Shown: positions 23,344 through 31,286, counted from the stretch's first letter. The stretch is 31,314 nucleotides of DNA from an uncultured bacterium (GCA_937899715.1 CALCNX010000134.1:1-31314); one strand, 5' to 3'. Numbers and translations are program-made. Notes: generated from the letters alone by a model not told the origin.

Positions 23344-25629
23344 CTATACCACTGCGACCGCAATCGGCTCATACAATTCCATGAGCACACGCTCCGGCGA
23401 CATCGGCGCTTTGAGGAGAAAGCGTTTGTCAGGGCGGAAAGCCTTGAGTGCGTTCATCAGCGCGAAGTATGCGCCGATGCCATACATGAACGGTGGCTCT
23501 CCAACTGCTTTAGAGTTCATTATGCCCATCGGGTTGTCGGAGTTGTCCAGAAACCGCACGTCTATGTGCTTCGGAGCAGCATTGATGTCGGGAATTTTGT
23601 AGGTAGAAAGCGCATCAGTCAGCAAACGCCCATTGTCGGCATACAGCACTTCCTCCATCGTCATCCAGCCTATGCCTTGCATAATTCCACCTTCCGCCTG
23701 CCCCAAATCAACCGTGCGATTAAAACTTTGTCCAAAATCGTGTACTACCTGAACGTTTTCCACCTCGTATGTGCCCCGAAGACAATCCACCGTTACCTCA
23801 ATAATAGCCGTTCCATAAACATGATATGCAAAGGGATGCCCCTTCATCGTGGCTTTGTCGAAATGGATACGCGGCGTTGCGTACTGCGCTTGCTCAGAGA
23901 GCTTGACACGTTGAAAAAAAGCTGCCTGCACAAGTGCATTCCACGTGAGGTTTGTTTCAGCACCATTGTTCCAGACTTTTTCCCCGCCAAAGGTCAGCAT
24001 ATCGCTGTCTGAACAAGACAATTCAGTGCGAGCGAGCGCTAAAAGCCTCTCGCGGAGCGCTGTGCAAGCAATTTCGGTTGCTTTACCGTTCAGGTCAGCT
24101 CCGGCGCTGGCGGCTGTGGGCGATGTGTTCGCCGCACGACTGGTGTTGGTGGTTTGTACCTTGACGCAATGCTCCGGCAGTCCGAAAATACTCATTGCTG
24201 TTTGGGCAATTTTTGTGTTCACACCCTGCCCCATTTCGACTGCCCCTGTGCTGACGCTCACGCTGCCGTCCGAGTAGATGTGAACAAGCGCACTGGCTTG
24301 GTTCATCATCGTGTTCGTGAAGGAAATGCCGAAGCAAATTGGCATCGTGGCTATGCCTTTTTTGTGCAAGGTGTTTACCGCATTAAATTCTGCAACCCGC
24401 TTCTGTGCGGATGTGAAGTCGAATGTTTGTACGGCTTCGTTCCATGCACGTTCTGCTTGGCAGCGCTCCGTCACTTGTCCGTACGGGAAGGCATCGCCGT
24501 CACGCAGGAGATTGGCGCGTTGAATCACGCTTGGCTCAATGCCCATTATCTCAGCGGCGCGGTAAATGGCAGCTTCTACAAGAAACATTCCCTGCGGACC
24601 TCCGAAACCCCGAAAAGCAGTATTAGGTGGAACGTTGGTGCGACAGGAAATTCCTGTGGCGCGGACATTGGGAATACAATAGCTATTGGTGCAATGAAAA
24701 AGCGTCCTGTCCAGCACCGCCGGAGATAGATCGGCAGCAGCACCCGCGTCCTGATAAAATGTTGCTTCCAACGCAAGAATCTTACCATCTTTTGTTAGCC
24801 CAATTTTGAAATCCGACGAGTACGGATGCCGTTTTCCGGTCATGCGCATATCTTCTTGGCGTGGCAGGACGAGCTTCACGGCGCGATTGAGTGCGAGCGC
24901 TGCCATCGCCGCCATAATTGCCCACGGAGTCGCTTGGTCTTCTTTGCCGCCAAAGCCGCCCCCAAGCCTGAGCACATCTACTTCGATGAGGTGCATCGGT
25001 ATTCCGAGAACTTTTGCTGCCGCTCGCTGTACGGCTGTCGGACCTTGCGTGGAGGACACAATCCGCACACCGCCGCCTTCGGTCGGAATGGCAAAAGCGC
25101 CTTGCGTCTCAAGGTAGAGATGTTCTTGCCCGCCTGACTCTGCCTTGTCTTCGATAACAATATCGCACTTAGACCAGACTGCATCTACATTTCCCGTCTC
25201 GACTCTCCGTGCTGGCATGATGAGCTTGCCTTCGCGGGCGGCTTGGCGTGGGTCGGTAATGACGGGAAGCGGCTCAATATCGCACTCAATCAAATGTGCT
25301 GCTTCTCGCGCCAGTGCTGCCGTCTCAGCCACAACTATCGCAATCGGTTGCCCCCAGAAATGAACGTCGTCTTCCGCTAAAAGCGGCTCGTCGGGGATGA
25401 TTCCACCTATTTGATTTTCCCCGCGAATATCTCGCGCCGTCAGCACAGCATGAACGCCCGCATGAGCAAGTGCCGGAGCCGTGTTCAGGCGCTTGATATG
25501 CCCATGCGCCATTTTCGCATAAAAAACTGCCGCATGAAGTGTTCCTTCCGGGACACTCATATCATCGAGAAATTGCGAAAGACCGCTTACATGGCGGGCT
25601 GCGTCGAAATGTTTTGAAATTGATTTCAT
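23344..25629 (-). CDS. xdhB: Xanthine dehydrogenase, molybdopterin-binding subunit
   Basis: This 761-residue protein is the large molybdenum-cofactor subunit of a xanthine dehydrogenase-type hydroxylase, which oxidises hypoxanthine and xanthine to urate. The family blocks are in order: GGQEHLYLETQGA (about 166-178), RLGGGFGGKEDQ (221-232), TAFRGFGGPQG, GAVEMGQGVNTK, TSPTAASAGADLNG and the active-site Glu in KAVGEPPFMYG (about 711). MKSISKHFDAARHVSG at 25629 is taken as the start because the 12 residues before it are not conserved. The FAD/iron-sulfur subunit that normally precedes it is not here: the upstream neighbour is an acyltransferase and the downstream neighbour is the IS30 remnant. 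The partner must be elsewhere or lost. Confidence 0.93.
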   Translation of the reverse strand: MKSISKHFDAARHVSGLSQFLDDMSVPEGTLHAAVFYAKMAHGHIKRLNTAPALAHAGVHAVLTARDIRGENQIGGIIPDEPLLAEDDVHFWGQPIAIVVAETAALAREAAHLIECDIEPLPVITDPRQAAREGKLIMPARRVETGNVDAVWSKCDIVIEDKAESGGQEHLYLETQGAFAIPTEGGGVRIVSSTQGPTAVQRAAAKVLGIPMHLIEVDVLRLGGGFGGKEDQATPWAIMAAMAALALNRAVKLVLPRQEDMRMTGKRHPYSSDFKIGLTKDGKILALEATFYQDAGAAADLSPAVLDRTLFHCTNSYCIPNVRATGISCRTNVPPNTAFRGFGGPQGMFLVEAAIYRAAEIMGIEPSVIQRANLLRDGDAFPYGQVTERCQAERAWNEAVQTFDFTSAQKRVAEFNAVNTLHKKGIATMPICFGISFTNTMMNQASALVHIYSDGSVSVSTGAVEMGQGVNTKIAQTAMSIFGLPEHCVKVQTTNTSRAANTSPTAASAGADLNGKATEIACTALRERLLALARTELSCSDSDMLTFGGEKVWNNGAETNLTWNALVQAAFFQRVKLSEQAQYATPRIHFDKATMKGHPFAYHVYGTAIIEVTVDCLRGTYEVENVQVVHDFGQSFNRTVDLGQAEGGIMQGIGWMTMEEVLYADNGRLLTDALSTYKIPDINAAPKHIDVRFLDNSDNPMGIMNSKAVGEPPFMYGIGAYFALMNALKAFRPDKRFLLKAPMSPERVLMELYEPIAVAVV

Positions 25630-25701
25630 AGATGATTTCGGTCGAATAATTATGATATGGAGCAAACTTTTTGAGGCTTACGAAAACACCGGGAGAGCAA
25701 T

Positions 25702-25772
25702 TGGAGTGCGGAATTTATTCCGCAGATATTGGTTTTAAGCTCCTTTTGAGGCGGAATAAATTCCGCACTCCA
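25702..25772. repeat. 22-bp inverted repeat with palindromic arms
   Basis: The arms at 25702-25723 and 25751-25772 are perfect inverted copies. Each begins or ends with TGGAGTGCGG/CCGCACTCCA and contains its own near-palindrome around AATTTATT, so each arm can also fold alone. The 27-bp spacer is unrelated. There is no T-run outside the arms, so it is not a standard terminator. It sits in the 166-bp space between the acyltransferase stop and the xdhB start and resembles small dispersed palindromic repeats. Confidence 0.75.
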
Positions 25773-25795
25773 GTTTTTTGTAAGCTCTAGCGTTG

Positions 25796-27052
25796 TCACT
25801 TTACCACGCCTGCCAGATACTGCGTTGCCCATGCTTCCGCCATATCAGCAAACTGCGGCGTTACAAAAATGAAAATCAGCGCAAAGAGTACGCCGAATGC
25901 CCAGATGATACGTTTGGGTACGTCGGGCGAATTTTTCTTTGCCAAATGCCACTGCTCCATGAGCACATACACCGCCACAATGACAGCACAGGTTAGCACA
26001 AATGCTGCAAAGGGACGCAGCACACCACCCACGAAGTACGACATTCCCAAATTTGCCGGAGAACCATAAACTATCATCAAATGGAACACATAGACAAATA
26101 GAGATTCCTGTCCCATCAGTTGCAGCCACTGTGCAGGTTTGCGTCGAAAAACTGACCACCCCGCAAGGCGGTCTTGCCAAAGAAAGAGCAGCGAGAATAG
26201 CAATGCCGAGCCACTCACGCGGAAAATAACGTTGCCGGGCGAACAGAGATACCAGTTTTCCGTCCAGCCGTAGTTGAACATCTGATTCCACCCCGTCCAA
26301 AAGAACGTCATCACGACAAACGGCGTAATAAAGCCAACCCACGCCGTACGCTTGGCAAAGGTGCGGCGGTCTTTGGATTCCAGAAAAAAAGCGGTCAGTG
26401 CAGCGCCGATAAAAAAGTAGCCGCACCACGGGAATAAAGGAAATGCCGCCGCCGGAGGACGCGACAGATACGACCCCAGCGCACGTGGCAAAAATGTATC
26501 CGGCTCCAACTGCCAGACAAGCGGCGCACCAAAGACAAACAGCACGGCAAAGCCTACAAACACCCAACGAAGCTGTTTCAACGTCGGGACGAGCATCAGA
26601 AGCGCCAACGCAATGAATGAGGCTATCGCAATGGCGTGAAGCACGTCGCATATCCAGAGGATATTTTGCCGCTCCGGTGCGGCGATGAGATATTTTCGCA
26701 GAGAAATTTCAGGAATGTGCAGCCAATACGCAACAAGCAAGATAAAACCCAAGCGCCGAACATAATGCCATAGTGATGGCTGAAAGGTCTTGTATTCTTG
26801 CGCTTTGCGAGTGGCAGCAAGCCAAAAACCTGCTCCGGCACAGAAAATAAACGACACCGACACGTAGCCGTTGGTCGTATTGAGCACATTAAAGAGCCAG
26901 CCGCCGCGATACTGCCAACTAAGGCAGGCGTTGATAACGTGCGTTTCAATCATCCACACACACGCCAGACCGCGCATGATGTCTATGAACGTGAGGCGCT
27001 GTGCATTGTGCGGCTTTCCGGCAGTGTGGGCAGCAGATACTTGGGCAGACAT
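25796..27052 (-). CDS. HGSNAT/DUF1624-type membrane acyltransferase
   Basis: This 418-residue protein has about ten transmembrane helices. It begins RLTFIDIMRGLACVWMIETHVINACL, the family's R-x-x-x-I-D-x-x-R-G...H signature with the likely catalytic His, and has FPLFPWCGYFFIGAALTAFF in the middle, as in DUF1624/heparan-alpha-glucosaminide N-acetyltransferase-like proteins. Relatives transfer acyl groups from the cytosol to sugars or other groups outside the membrane. The acceptor is unknown. The start at 27052 is fixed by a strong AGGAGG six bases before the ATG, unusual in this window. It lies 68 bp downstream of the ABC exporter gene on the same strand, possibly in one transcript. Confidence 0.8.
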   Translation of the reverse strand: MSAQVSAAHTAGKPHNAQRLTFIDIMRGLACVWMIETHVINACLSWQYRGGWLFNVLNTTNGYVSVSFIFCAGAGFWLAATRKAQEYKTFQPSLWHYVRRLGFILLVAYWLHIPEISLRKYLIAAPERQNILWICDVLHAIAIASFIALALLMLVPTLKQLRWVFVGFAVLFVFGAPLVWQLEPDTFLPRALGSYLSRPPAAAFPLFPWCGYFFIGAALTAFFLESKDRRTFAKRTAWVGFITPFVVMTFFWTGWNQMFNYGWTENWYLCSPGNVIFRVSGSALLFSLLFLWQDRLAGWSVFRRKPAQWLQLMGQESLFVYVFHLMIVYGSPANLGMSYFVGGVLRPFAAFVLTCAVIVAVYVLMEQWHLAKKNSPDVPKRIIWAFGVLFALIFIFVTPQFADMAEAWATQYLAGVVK

Positions 27053-27058
27053 AATTCT

Positions 27059-27064
27059 CCTCCT
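27059..27064 (-). promoter_or_regulatory. Strong Shine-Dalgarno before the acyltransferase gene
   Basis: AGGAGG on the minus strand lies six bases upstream of the ATG at 27052 and fixes that start. Most other genes here lack a recognisable Shine-Dalgarno, so high translation or recent acquisition of this gene is possible. Confidence 0.7.
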
Positions 27065-27120
27065 GAAAACACAAAAAATGTCATTACAAAATAACGGGAC
27101 GTTACCTACGCACCATTAGG

Positions 27121-28947
27121 TTATGCAGCGCTTGGCTCCGCGACACTATCAACGTCGCCAAACTGCAAAGTACACAATTTCGCATAAAAACTACCTGTTT
27201 GTGCCAACAGTTCATTGTGCGTCCCCGATTCGACGATACGACCTTTGCTAAAGACAAAGATATTATCACATCGGCGAATCGTCGAGAGGCGGTGCGCAAT
27301 GATAACCGTCGTGCGCCCATTCATTAAGCGCTCCATTGCTTCTTGAATCAGGTACTCGGTCTGTGAATCCAGCGAGCTTGTGGCTTCATCCAGAATCAAA
27401 ATCGGCGGGTTTTTCAAAATTGCCCGTGCTATTGCCACACGCTGACGTTGCCCACCGGAGAGCTTTACGCCGCGCTCACCGACGACTGTTTGCAATTTTT
27501 CGGGAAACTGTTCAATAAATTCTGTGGCGTTTGCCAGCCGCGCTGCTTCCCAAAGCTCATCATCACTTGCTTTCAGATTGCCGTAGCGGATATTGTCTGC
27601 AATGGTTCCCCCAAAAAGCACGATGTCTTGAGGCACAATACCGACGCTCTCACGCACCGATGCAAGCGAAAGTTCTCTCGCGGGAGTGCCGTCGAAGCGG
27701 ATTTCGCCCTCATCCACATCGTAAAAACGCTGAATGAGCGCTGCGGTCGTGCTTTTGCCCGCACCAGACTCACCCACAAATGCCACACGTTCACCGGCAC
27801 GAATCTGAAACGAAACGTTATTGAGTGCCGCAATATCTTTTCTGCCCGGATATCGAAAGACGACATTGGAAAATTCAACATTTTGGAAACGGGGATGCGT
27901 TCCGGCAGAACCTTCCGCATCACCAACATCTTCAGGCGTTTCTGTCAAAATCTCACGGACGCGTACCGAAGCCCCCAGTGTGCGCTGTATCTGCCCGAAG
28001 AGTTCTGCAAAACTGCCTAATGCTCCACCGACAAACGTGGTGTAAATAATGAACGAGGTCAAATCGCCCATCGTCATTTCACCGCTTCGCACAAGGCTTC
28101 CACCATACCAAATCACGCCCGCAATCCCCGAAAATAGTGCAAAAATAATGAACGATACAAACGCTGACCGAATTTTCGCGCCTTTGAGAGCAATCGCCAC
28201 ACCACGCTTGATGGATGAACCATAGCGCGTGGACTCGTAGCGCTCATTGACAAACGATTTCACGCCCGCGATTCCCTGAAGTGTTTCCTCGACGACCGTT
28301 GCTGCATCGGCGAGTGCATCCTGCGCATCGCGGCTGTACTTGCGGATATAACGTGCAAAAAGCAGCGCCACGACCACCAAAAGCGGCACGACGAGCATTA
28401 TCATGCCTGTCAAACGCAGGCTTCGTCCTGCAATCAAAATCACACTGCCGATGAAAAATACGGTCTGGCGCAGAAGTTCCAGAAAGGTGAAGGTAAAGGT
28501 CTCTTGAATCAACGCTAAATCTGACGACATCCGCGAGGAAAGCTCACCCACACGACGCTCCCCAAAGAATGCCATCGGCAGACGAATAATGCGCTCAAAA
28601 AGAGTCGTGCGAAGTTCGGCAAGAGTGTTTTCGGTAATGGAAGCAAGTGTCGTCGAAGTAAAAAAGCGCGTTACGGACTGCACCACAAGCACCGTCACCA
28701 ACACGCCCGCAATCGTACTAAGCGAATACGGCGATGTGGCTTCGTTCAATACTACGTCTATGAGTTTACCGATAAGTGCCGGAAATGCAAGGCTCACGGC
28801 GCTGCTGACAATCAATATCAAGAGCGCAAATGCTATTTTCCACCGATGCGGCTTGAGGAAACCGACGAGGAATTGTAATTGCTCGCGGCTTTGTTCGCGG
28901 TTGAGTTTCGGAATATCGTCGTCGTTACGGGTACGTCGTTTTGCCAT
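27121..28947 (-). CDS. ABC exporter, fused membrane and ATPase domains (MsbA-type)
   Basis: This 608-residue half-transporter has a six-helix ABC membrane domain (about 35-330) and a nucleotide-binding domain (355-590). It would work as a homodimer to flip lipids, drugs or peptides outwards. The ATPase motifs are complete: Walker A GESGAGKST (392-400), Q-loop VPQD, signature LSGGQRQ (496-502), Walker B ILILDEA (516-522) and H-loop His552. The membrane domain has the MsbA-type PMAFFGERRVGELSSRMSSDLALIQET and VVEETLQGIAGVKSFVNE couplings. The substrate is not readable from sequence. It is probably the first gene of a pair with the downstream acyltransferase. Confidence 0.93.
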   Translation of the reverse strand: MAKRRTRNDDDIPKLNREQSREQLQFLVGFLKPHRWKIAFALLILIVSSAVSLAFPALIGKLIDVVLNEATSPYSLSTIAGVLVTVLVVQSVTRFFTSTTLASITENTLAELRTTLFERIIRLPMAFFGERRVGELSSRMSSDLALIQETFTFTFLELLRQTVFFIGSVILIAGRSLRLTGMIMLVVPLLVVVALLFARYIRKYSRDAQDALADAATVVEETLQGIAGVKSFVNERYESTRYGSSIKRGVAIALKGAKIRSAFVSFIIFALFSGIAGVIWYGGSLVRSGEMTMGDLTSFIIYTTFVGGALGSFAELFGQIQRTLGASVRVREILTETPEDVGDAEGSAGTHPRFQNVEFSNVVFRYPGRKDIAALNNVSFQIRAGERVAFVGESGAGKSTTAALIQRFYDVDEGEIRFDGTPARELSLASVRESVGIVPQDIVLFGGTIADNIRYGNLKASDDELWEAARLANATEFIEQFPEKLQTVVGERGVKLSGGQRQRVAIARAILKNPPILILDEATSSLDSQTEYLIQEAMERLMNGRTTVIIAHRLSTIRRCDNIFVFSKGRIVESGTHNELLAQTGSFYAKLCTLQFGDVDSVAEPSAA

Positions 28948-29239
28948 TGGATTGGGTTGAAAAGCATTGAAAAAGTATATGCGTTGTGAAGAAGAATGTT
29001 GAGAAGTAGTAAGACGATGGTGGAGACATCTTCGTGGTTTTCATTCCACTTTCCTTTCACATTCTTCAAAGCATAAGATAAAATCTTTTTCATACACAAC
29101 CAAACGTGAAGAACCGACTATGCAAGACATATCCATAATTTGCTCCGAGAATTTGCTACTTGAATCCATGCTATGAAATGAGGTACACAAGTCTCAAATT
29201 ATCGGTTTTGGCATAAATGGTGAGAGGCATCCCAACTTG
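28948..29239. other. Intergenic region between the response regulator and ABC exporter genes
   Basis: No supported gene or repeat is visible in these 292 bases. It presumably holds the exporter promoter, but I found no clean TTTG...TAnnTTTG pair; TATGCTTTG on the minus strand near 29070 is one base off the ideal spacing. No intrinsic terminator was seen after the response-regulator stop. Confidence 0.4.
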
Positions 29240-29971
29240 CTAGGCGACAGAAAACATATTGAGAAACGCAGACCCAATGGGTATGTGTGCATTGCGCACG
29301 GTAACGAAAGCCTTCCGATAGCGTAGCGAGTAGGAGTTTATATGCGCCTTATTGACAGCATAGCTACGATGAATTTGAGAGAACAAAACACTTGGCAGTA
29401 AACGGCACAACTCATTGAAAGCAAGCCACACAGAAACTTCTTCATTATTTGCCAGCACGATTGTACTGAATTTGCCGTTTGCACGGCAGTAGAGGATGTC
29501 GTTTAGCACGATTCGCCGTACTTTTTTGCTGCCGCATGGTAATTCTACGGTAGGCTCCGCACGCGATTCAGAAAATAATTTTTCAGCAGCTATGCGGCTG
29601 ATGGCACTCTCCAAGCGTTCATAGTTGATGGGTTTGGCGATAAAATCTGCTGCGTGGTAGTCATATCCTTGTATTGCTAAATCTGTATGGCAGGTGAGAA
29701 AAATAATCTTGTAGGGAAGCTGATGATGGTGAGCGGCATGGTCGGGGAGAATATCGAAACTTTTTCCGCCCTGTATGCTGATATCCAGCAGTAAGAGGTC
29801 GAACTGCTTGATACGGAGCAGTGCCGAGGCATCCGTAACAGAACTCGCCTCCGAAATTTCACCGACTGTTTCGGCACATTTATTCTTTAAAAATCGGCGC
29901 GTAAGTTTGCGTTGAATACTATCATCTTCGACGACGAGAACATTCAGCAGCTTGGCAGATTGAACAGGCAT
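29240..29971 (-). CDS. LytTR-family response regulator
   Basis: This 243-residue protein has a CheY-like receiver (about 9-130) and a LytTR DNA-binding domain (about 140-243). Receiver landmarks are VVEDD (Asp16, Asp17), the phospho-acceptor Asp63 in LLLLDIS, Thr93 in FLTCH and Lys113 in IAKPI. The LytTR part has DILYCRANGKFSTIVLANNEEV and FSQIHRSYAVNKAHINSY, typical of the family. Start 29971 is set by GAGGAG seven bases upstream; a second ATG at 29986 overlaps that site. No histidine kinase gene is adjacent. Its leader carries an 8-bp tandem repeat that could vary in copy number. Target genes are unknown; the divergent lipoprotein is one candidate. Confidence 0.94.
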   Translation of the reverse strand: MPVQSAKLLNVLVVEDDSIQRKLTRRFLKNKCAETVGEISEASSVTDASALLRIKQFDLLLLDISIQGGKSFDILPDHAAHHHQLPYKIIFLTCHTDLAIQGYDYHAADFIAKPINYERLESAISRIAAEKLFSESRAEPTVELPCGSKKVRRIVLNDILYCRANGKFSTIVLANNEEVSVWLAFNELCRLLPSVLFSQIHRSYAVNKAHINSYSLRYRKAFVTVRNAHIPIGSAFLNMFSVA

Positions 29972-30044
29972 CAAGAAACTCCTCATTACGATAAATTGTT
30001 ACAAAAAATTAAACAGACCAGTTACTTTGTGTCAGACCTTTCTT

Positions 30045-30092
30045 GCAAGGGAGCAAGGGAGCAAGGGAGCAAGGGAGCAAGGGAGCAAGGGA
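30045..30092. repeat. 8-bp tandem repeat, six perfect units
   Basis: Six uninterrupted copies of GCAAGGGA lie 74 bp upstream of the LytTR start, within the expected 5' leader (predicted transcript start near 30120). The unit is not a multiple of three and the copies are identical, so slipped-strand length change is likely. It is outside the core promoter, so any effect would be on leader length or mRNA folding. Confidence 0.9.
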
Positions 30093-30126
30093 GCATGAGC
30101 GAAACGCTCAAGAACGATTGCGAGTG

Positions 30127-30158
30127 CAAAGATACGTGCTTTTGTACAATTATCCAAC
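30127..30158 (-). promoter_or_regulatory. Bacteroidota-type promoter for the LytTR regulator
   Basis: On the minus strand GTTG (from 30155-30158) is followed by 20 bases and TATCTTTG (from 30127-30134), close to the TTTG-N19-21-TAnnTTTG consensus. The leader to the LytTR start would be about 150 nt and includes the 8-bp tandem repeat. Confidence 0.45.
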
Positions 30159-30252
30159 ATCTGCGCTCACACCACCAAAACAGGCGAAAATAAAAAAAAG
30201 CCCTGACAATCACACTTTCATGGCGCAGAATCACATATTCATACCTTCGTTC

Positions 30253-30283
30253 TTGCCGGACGACGGAAAGTAGGGTAGATTTG
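30253..30283 (+). promoter_or_regulatory. Bacteroidota-type promoter for the lipoprotein gene
   Basis: TTG (30253-30255), 20 bases, then TAGATTTG (30276-30283) is one of the two cleanest promoter matches in the window. Transcription would start near 30290, giving a leader of about 170 nt before the ATG at 30459. That leader begins exactly where the predicted RNA structure begins. Confidence 0.55.
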
Positions 30284-30289
30284 TGGTGT

Positions 30290-30458
30290 AACAAAAAAGC
30301 CCGCTCTTCGCACATCGTGAGTTCAAAGCTCACGGGTACAAATAAAAGCGGGCAAGCGGATAAAGTTTGGAGAACTATTCCGCTTGCAATATACGCAAAA
30401 AGGCTAATCTTGTGCGAAGAAGTGAGGTATTTCTCACTCCTATTTTTTGGAGATTGTA
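30290..30458 (+). ncRNA. Structured 5' leader RNA with possible pseudoknot (candidate cis-regulatory element)
   Basis: Four helices can be drawn: A, GCCCGCT (30299-30305) with AGCGGGC (30347-30353); B, CGTGAG (30316-30321) with CTCACG (30329-30334); C, GCAAGCGGA (30352-30360) with TCCGCTTGC (30379-30387), extended by AGTT/AACT; D, CTTCGCACA (30306-30314) with TGTGCGAAG (30411-30419). A and D cross, so together they make a pseudoknot; alternatively they compete. A fifth hairpin, AGTGAG/CTCACT (30421-30426 with 30433-30438), precedes a T-run and the ribosome site. Its arms could swap with helix B. I do not recognise a known riboswitch class. Pairings are exact in the sequence; function is inference. 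Confidence 0.45.
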
Positions 30459-31286
30459 ATGTTAAATGTTGGTTTGAAGGCAGCAAAAGCCTTCGCATTT
30501 GGTCTTGTAATGAGTGGTCTTGCGGTGGCGTGTAATGAAGCCGGGCAAGTCGCAAAAACGATTGCGCCCGAAGCGGAAGCAGTCAATGTCAGCGCAGGTA
30601 AAGGCGTTCAAAGTACACAGTTGACGGCAGAAGAACGCGAGACGAAAAAGCGCGATTTCTTTGCAAAGCCGGAAGTAAAAGAAATGTCTGCCGGACTGGA
30701 AGAAATCGCCGAAGCGGTTGCTGTGGCAGTGGAAGACAAAACCTTACGCGACCGTATCTATGCGAAATGTATGGAAAAGTTCGATGGCGAAACAAACGTA
30801 CTCTGGCAGCAACTTGACGGTGATGATAACCTCCGCTCCAAAGGCGGCTGGAGCAAGAAGATAGACGATCTTGTAAGCAAAGGTCACAAGAATACGGTTG
30901 TAAAAGGTGTTGGGAATGTGGATGCGGCTGTCAAGAAATTTGAGAAAATCTTTAATGCACCAATACATTTGTTCTGGGCGTTTCCTGCGAATTGGGATAA
31001 AAAGACTACCCCACTTGTAGCATTCGTACCGATGGACGGCGATCCTGAAAAGCGAAAAAGCGTTCCTGCTTTTGATGCAAAAGGTAACCGAATAGAGATT
31101 GACAGTCACGATCCAACATTTGCAAAACAGCATCCCGTAATTGTCATTACATTCAATGAACGTACTCTAGCGGACGGCTCAAAGAAACCGGGTTTAATAA
31201 TTCCTAATGCTCAAGGAAGAGTAACGTTCCCGGAAACTCAGAATACCTCAAGAGCTATTTCTGAGTGTGTAAATTGTTTTGTGTAA
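30459..31286 (+). CDS. Unrecognised lipoprotein with C-terminal CxxC
   Basis: I cannot assign a family to this 275-residue protein. It has a type II signal peptide (hydrophobic AFAFGLVMSGLAVAC, lipid Cys25), then a low-complexity Ala/Glu linker, a helical section (DFFAKPEVKEMSAGLEEIAEAVAVAV), and a mixed alpha/beta part containing APIHLFWAFPANWDKKTTPLVAFVPMDGDP and KQHPVIVITFNERTLADGS. The last eight residues include CVNC (270-273), which could bind metal or form a disulfide; there is no CxxCH heme motif. Start ATG 30459 has GGAG (30449-30452) six bases before it. It is transcribed from its own promoter behind a long structured leader. It would be anchored in the cell envelope. Confidence 0.8.
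   Translation: MLNVGLKAAKAFAFGLVMSGLAVACNEAGQVAKTIAPEAEAVNVSAGKGVQSTQLTAEERETKKRDFFAKPEVKEMSAGLEEIAEAVAVAVEDKTLRDRIYAKCMEKFDGETNVLWQQLDGDDNLRSKGGWSKKIDDLVSKGHKNTVVKGVGNVDAAVKKFEKIFNAPIHLFWAFPANWDKKTTPLVAFVPMDGDPEKRKSVPAFDAKGNRIEIDSHDPTFAKQHPVIVITFNERTLADGSKKPGLIIPNAQGRVTFPETQNTSRAISECVNCFV

Larger units (their letters stand above)
29972..30458. other. Divergent regulatory region: two promoters, a tandem repeat and a structured leader
   Basis: These 487 bases separate the minus-strand LytTR gene and the plus-strand lipoprotein gene. They hold the 8-bp tandem repeat (30045-30092), a minus-strand promoter (30127-30158), a plus-strand promoter (30253-30283) and a leader with several long-range pairings (30284-30458). 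Short frames here translate the tandem repeat (REQGSKGA) and I do not call them genes. Confidence 0.6.

Noticed and set aside
24154..24729. 191-residue plus-strand frame
   Set aside because: It is antisense to xdhB, rich in Cys and His, with no family motif; a shadow of the real frame.
25702..25772. Transcription terminator for the acyltransferase gene
   Set aside because: The stem is long, but no U-tract follows on either strand.
25845..26651. 268-residue minus-strand frame
   Set aside because: It is a same-strand alternative frame inside the acyltransferase gene, Cys-rich and without structure; the acyltransferase frame has the strong Shine-Dalgarno and family motifs.
27448..28020. 190-residue plus-strand frame
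   Set aside because: It is antisense to the ABC exporter's nucleotide-binding domain, whose motifs are complete.
29912..30193. 93-residue plus-strand frame across the tandem repeat
   Set aside because: Its coding consists largely of the translated 8-bp repeat and it overlaps the LytTR start; no ribosome site.
30297..30360. Intrinsic terminator from GCCCGCT/AGCGGGC
   Set aside because: There is no T-run after the second arm, the loop region is 41 nt with its own hairpin, and the element lies downstream of a promoter within a leader.
30290..30420. HDV-like self-cleaving ribozyme
   Set aside because: The helix order is the same and the first helix has 7 bp. But helices B and A are separated by 12 nt instead of abutting, the last junction is far too long, and the catalytic-C context and the short P1.1 helix are missing.
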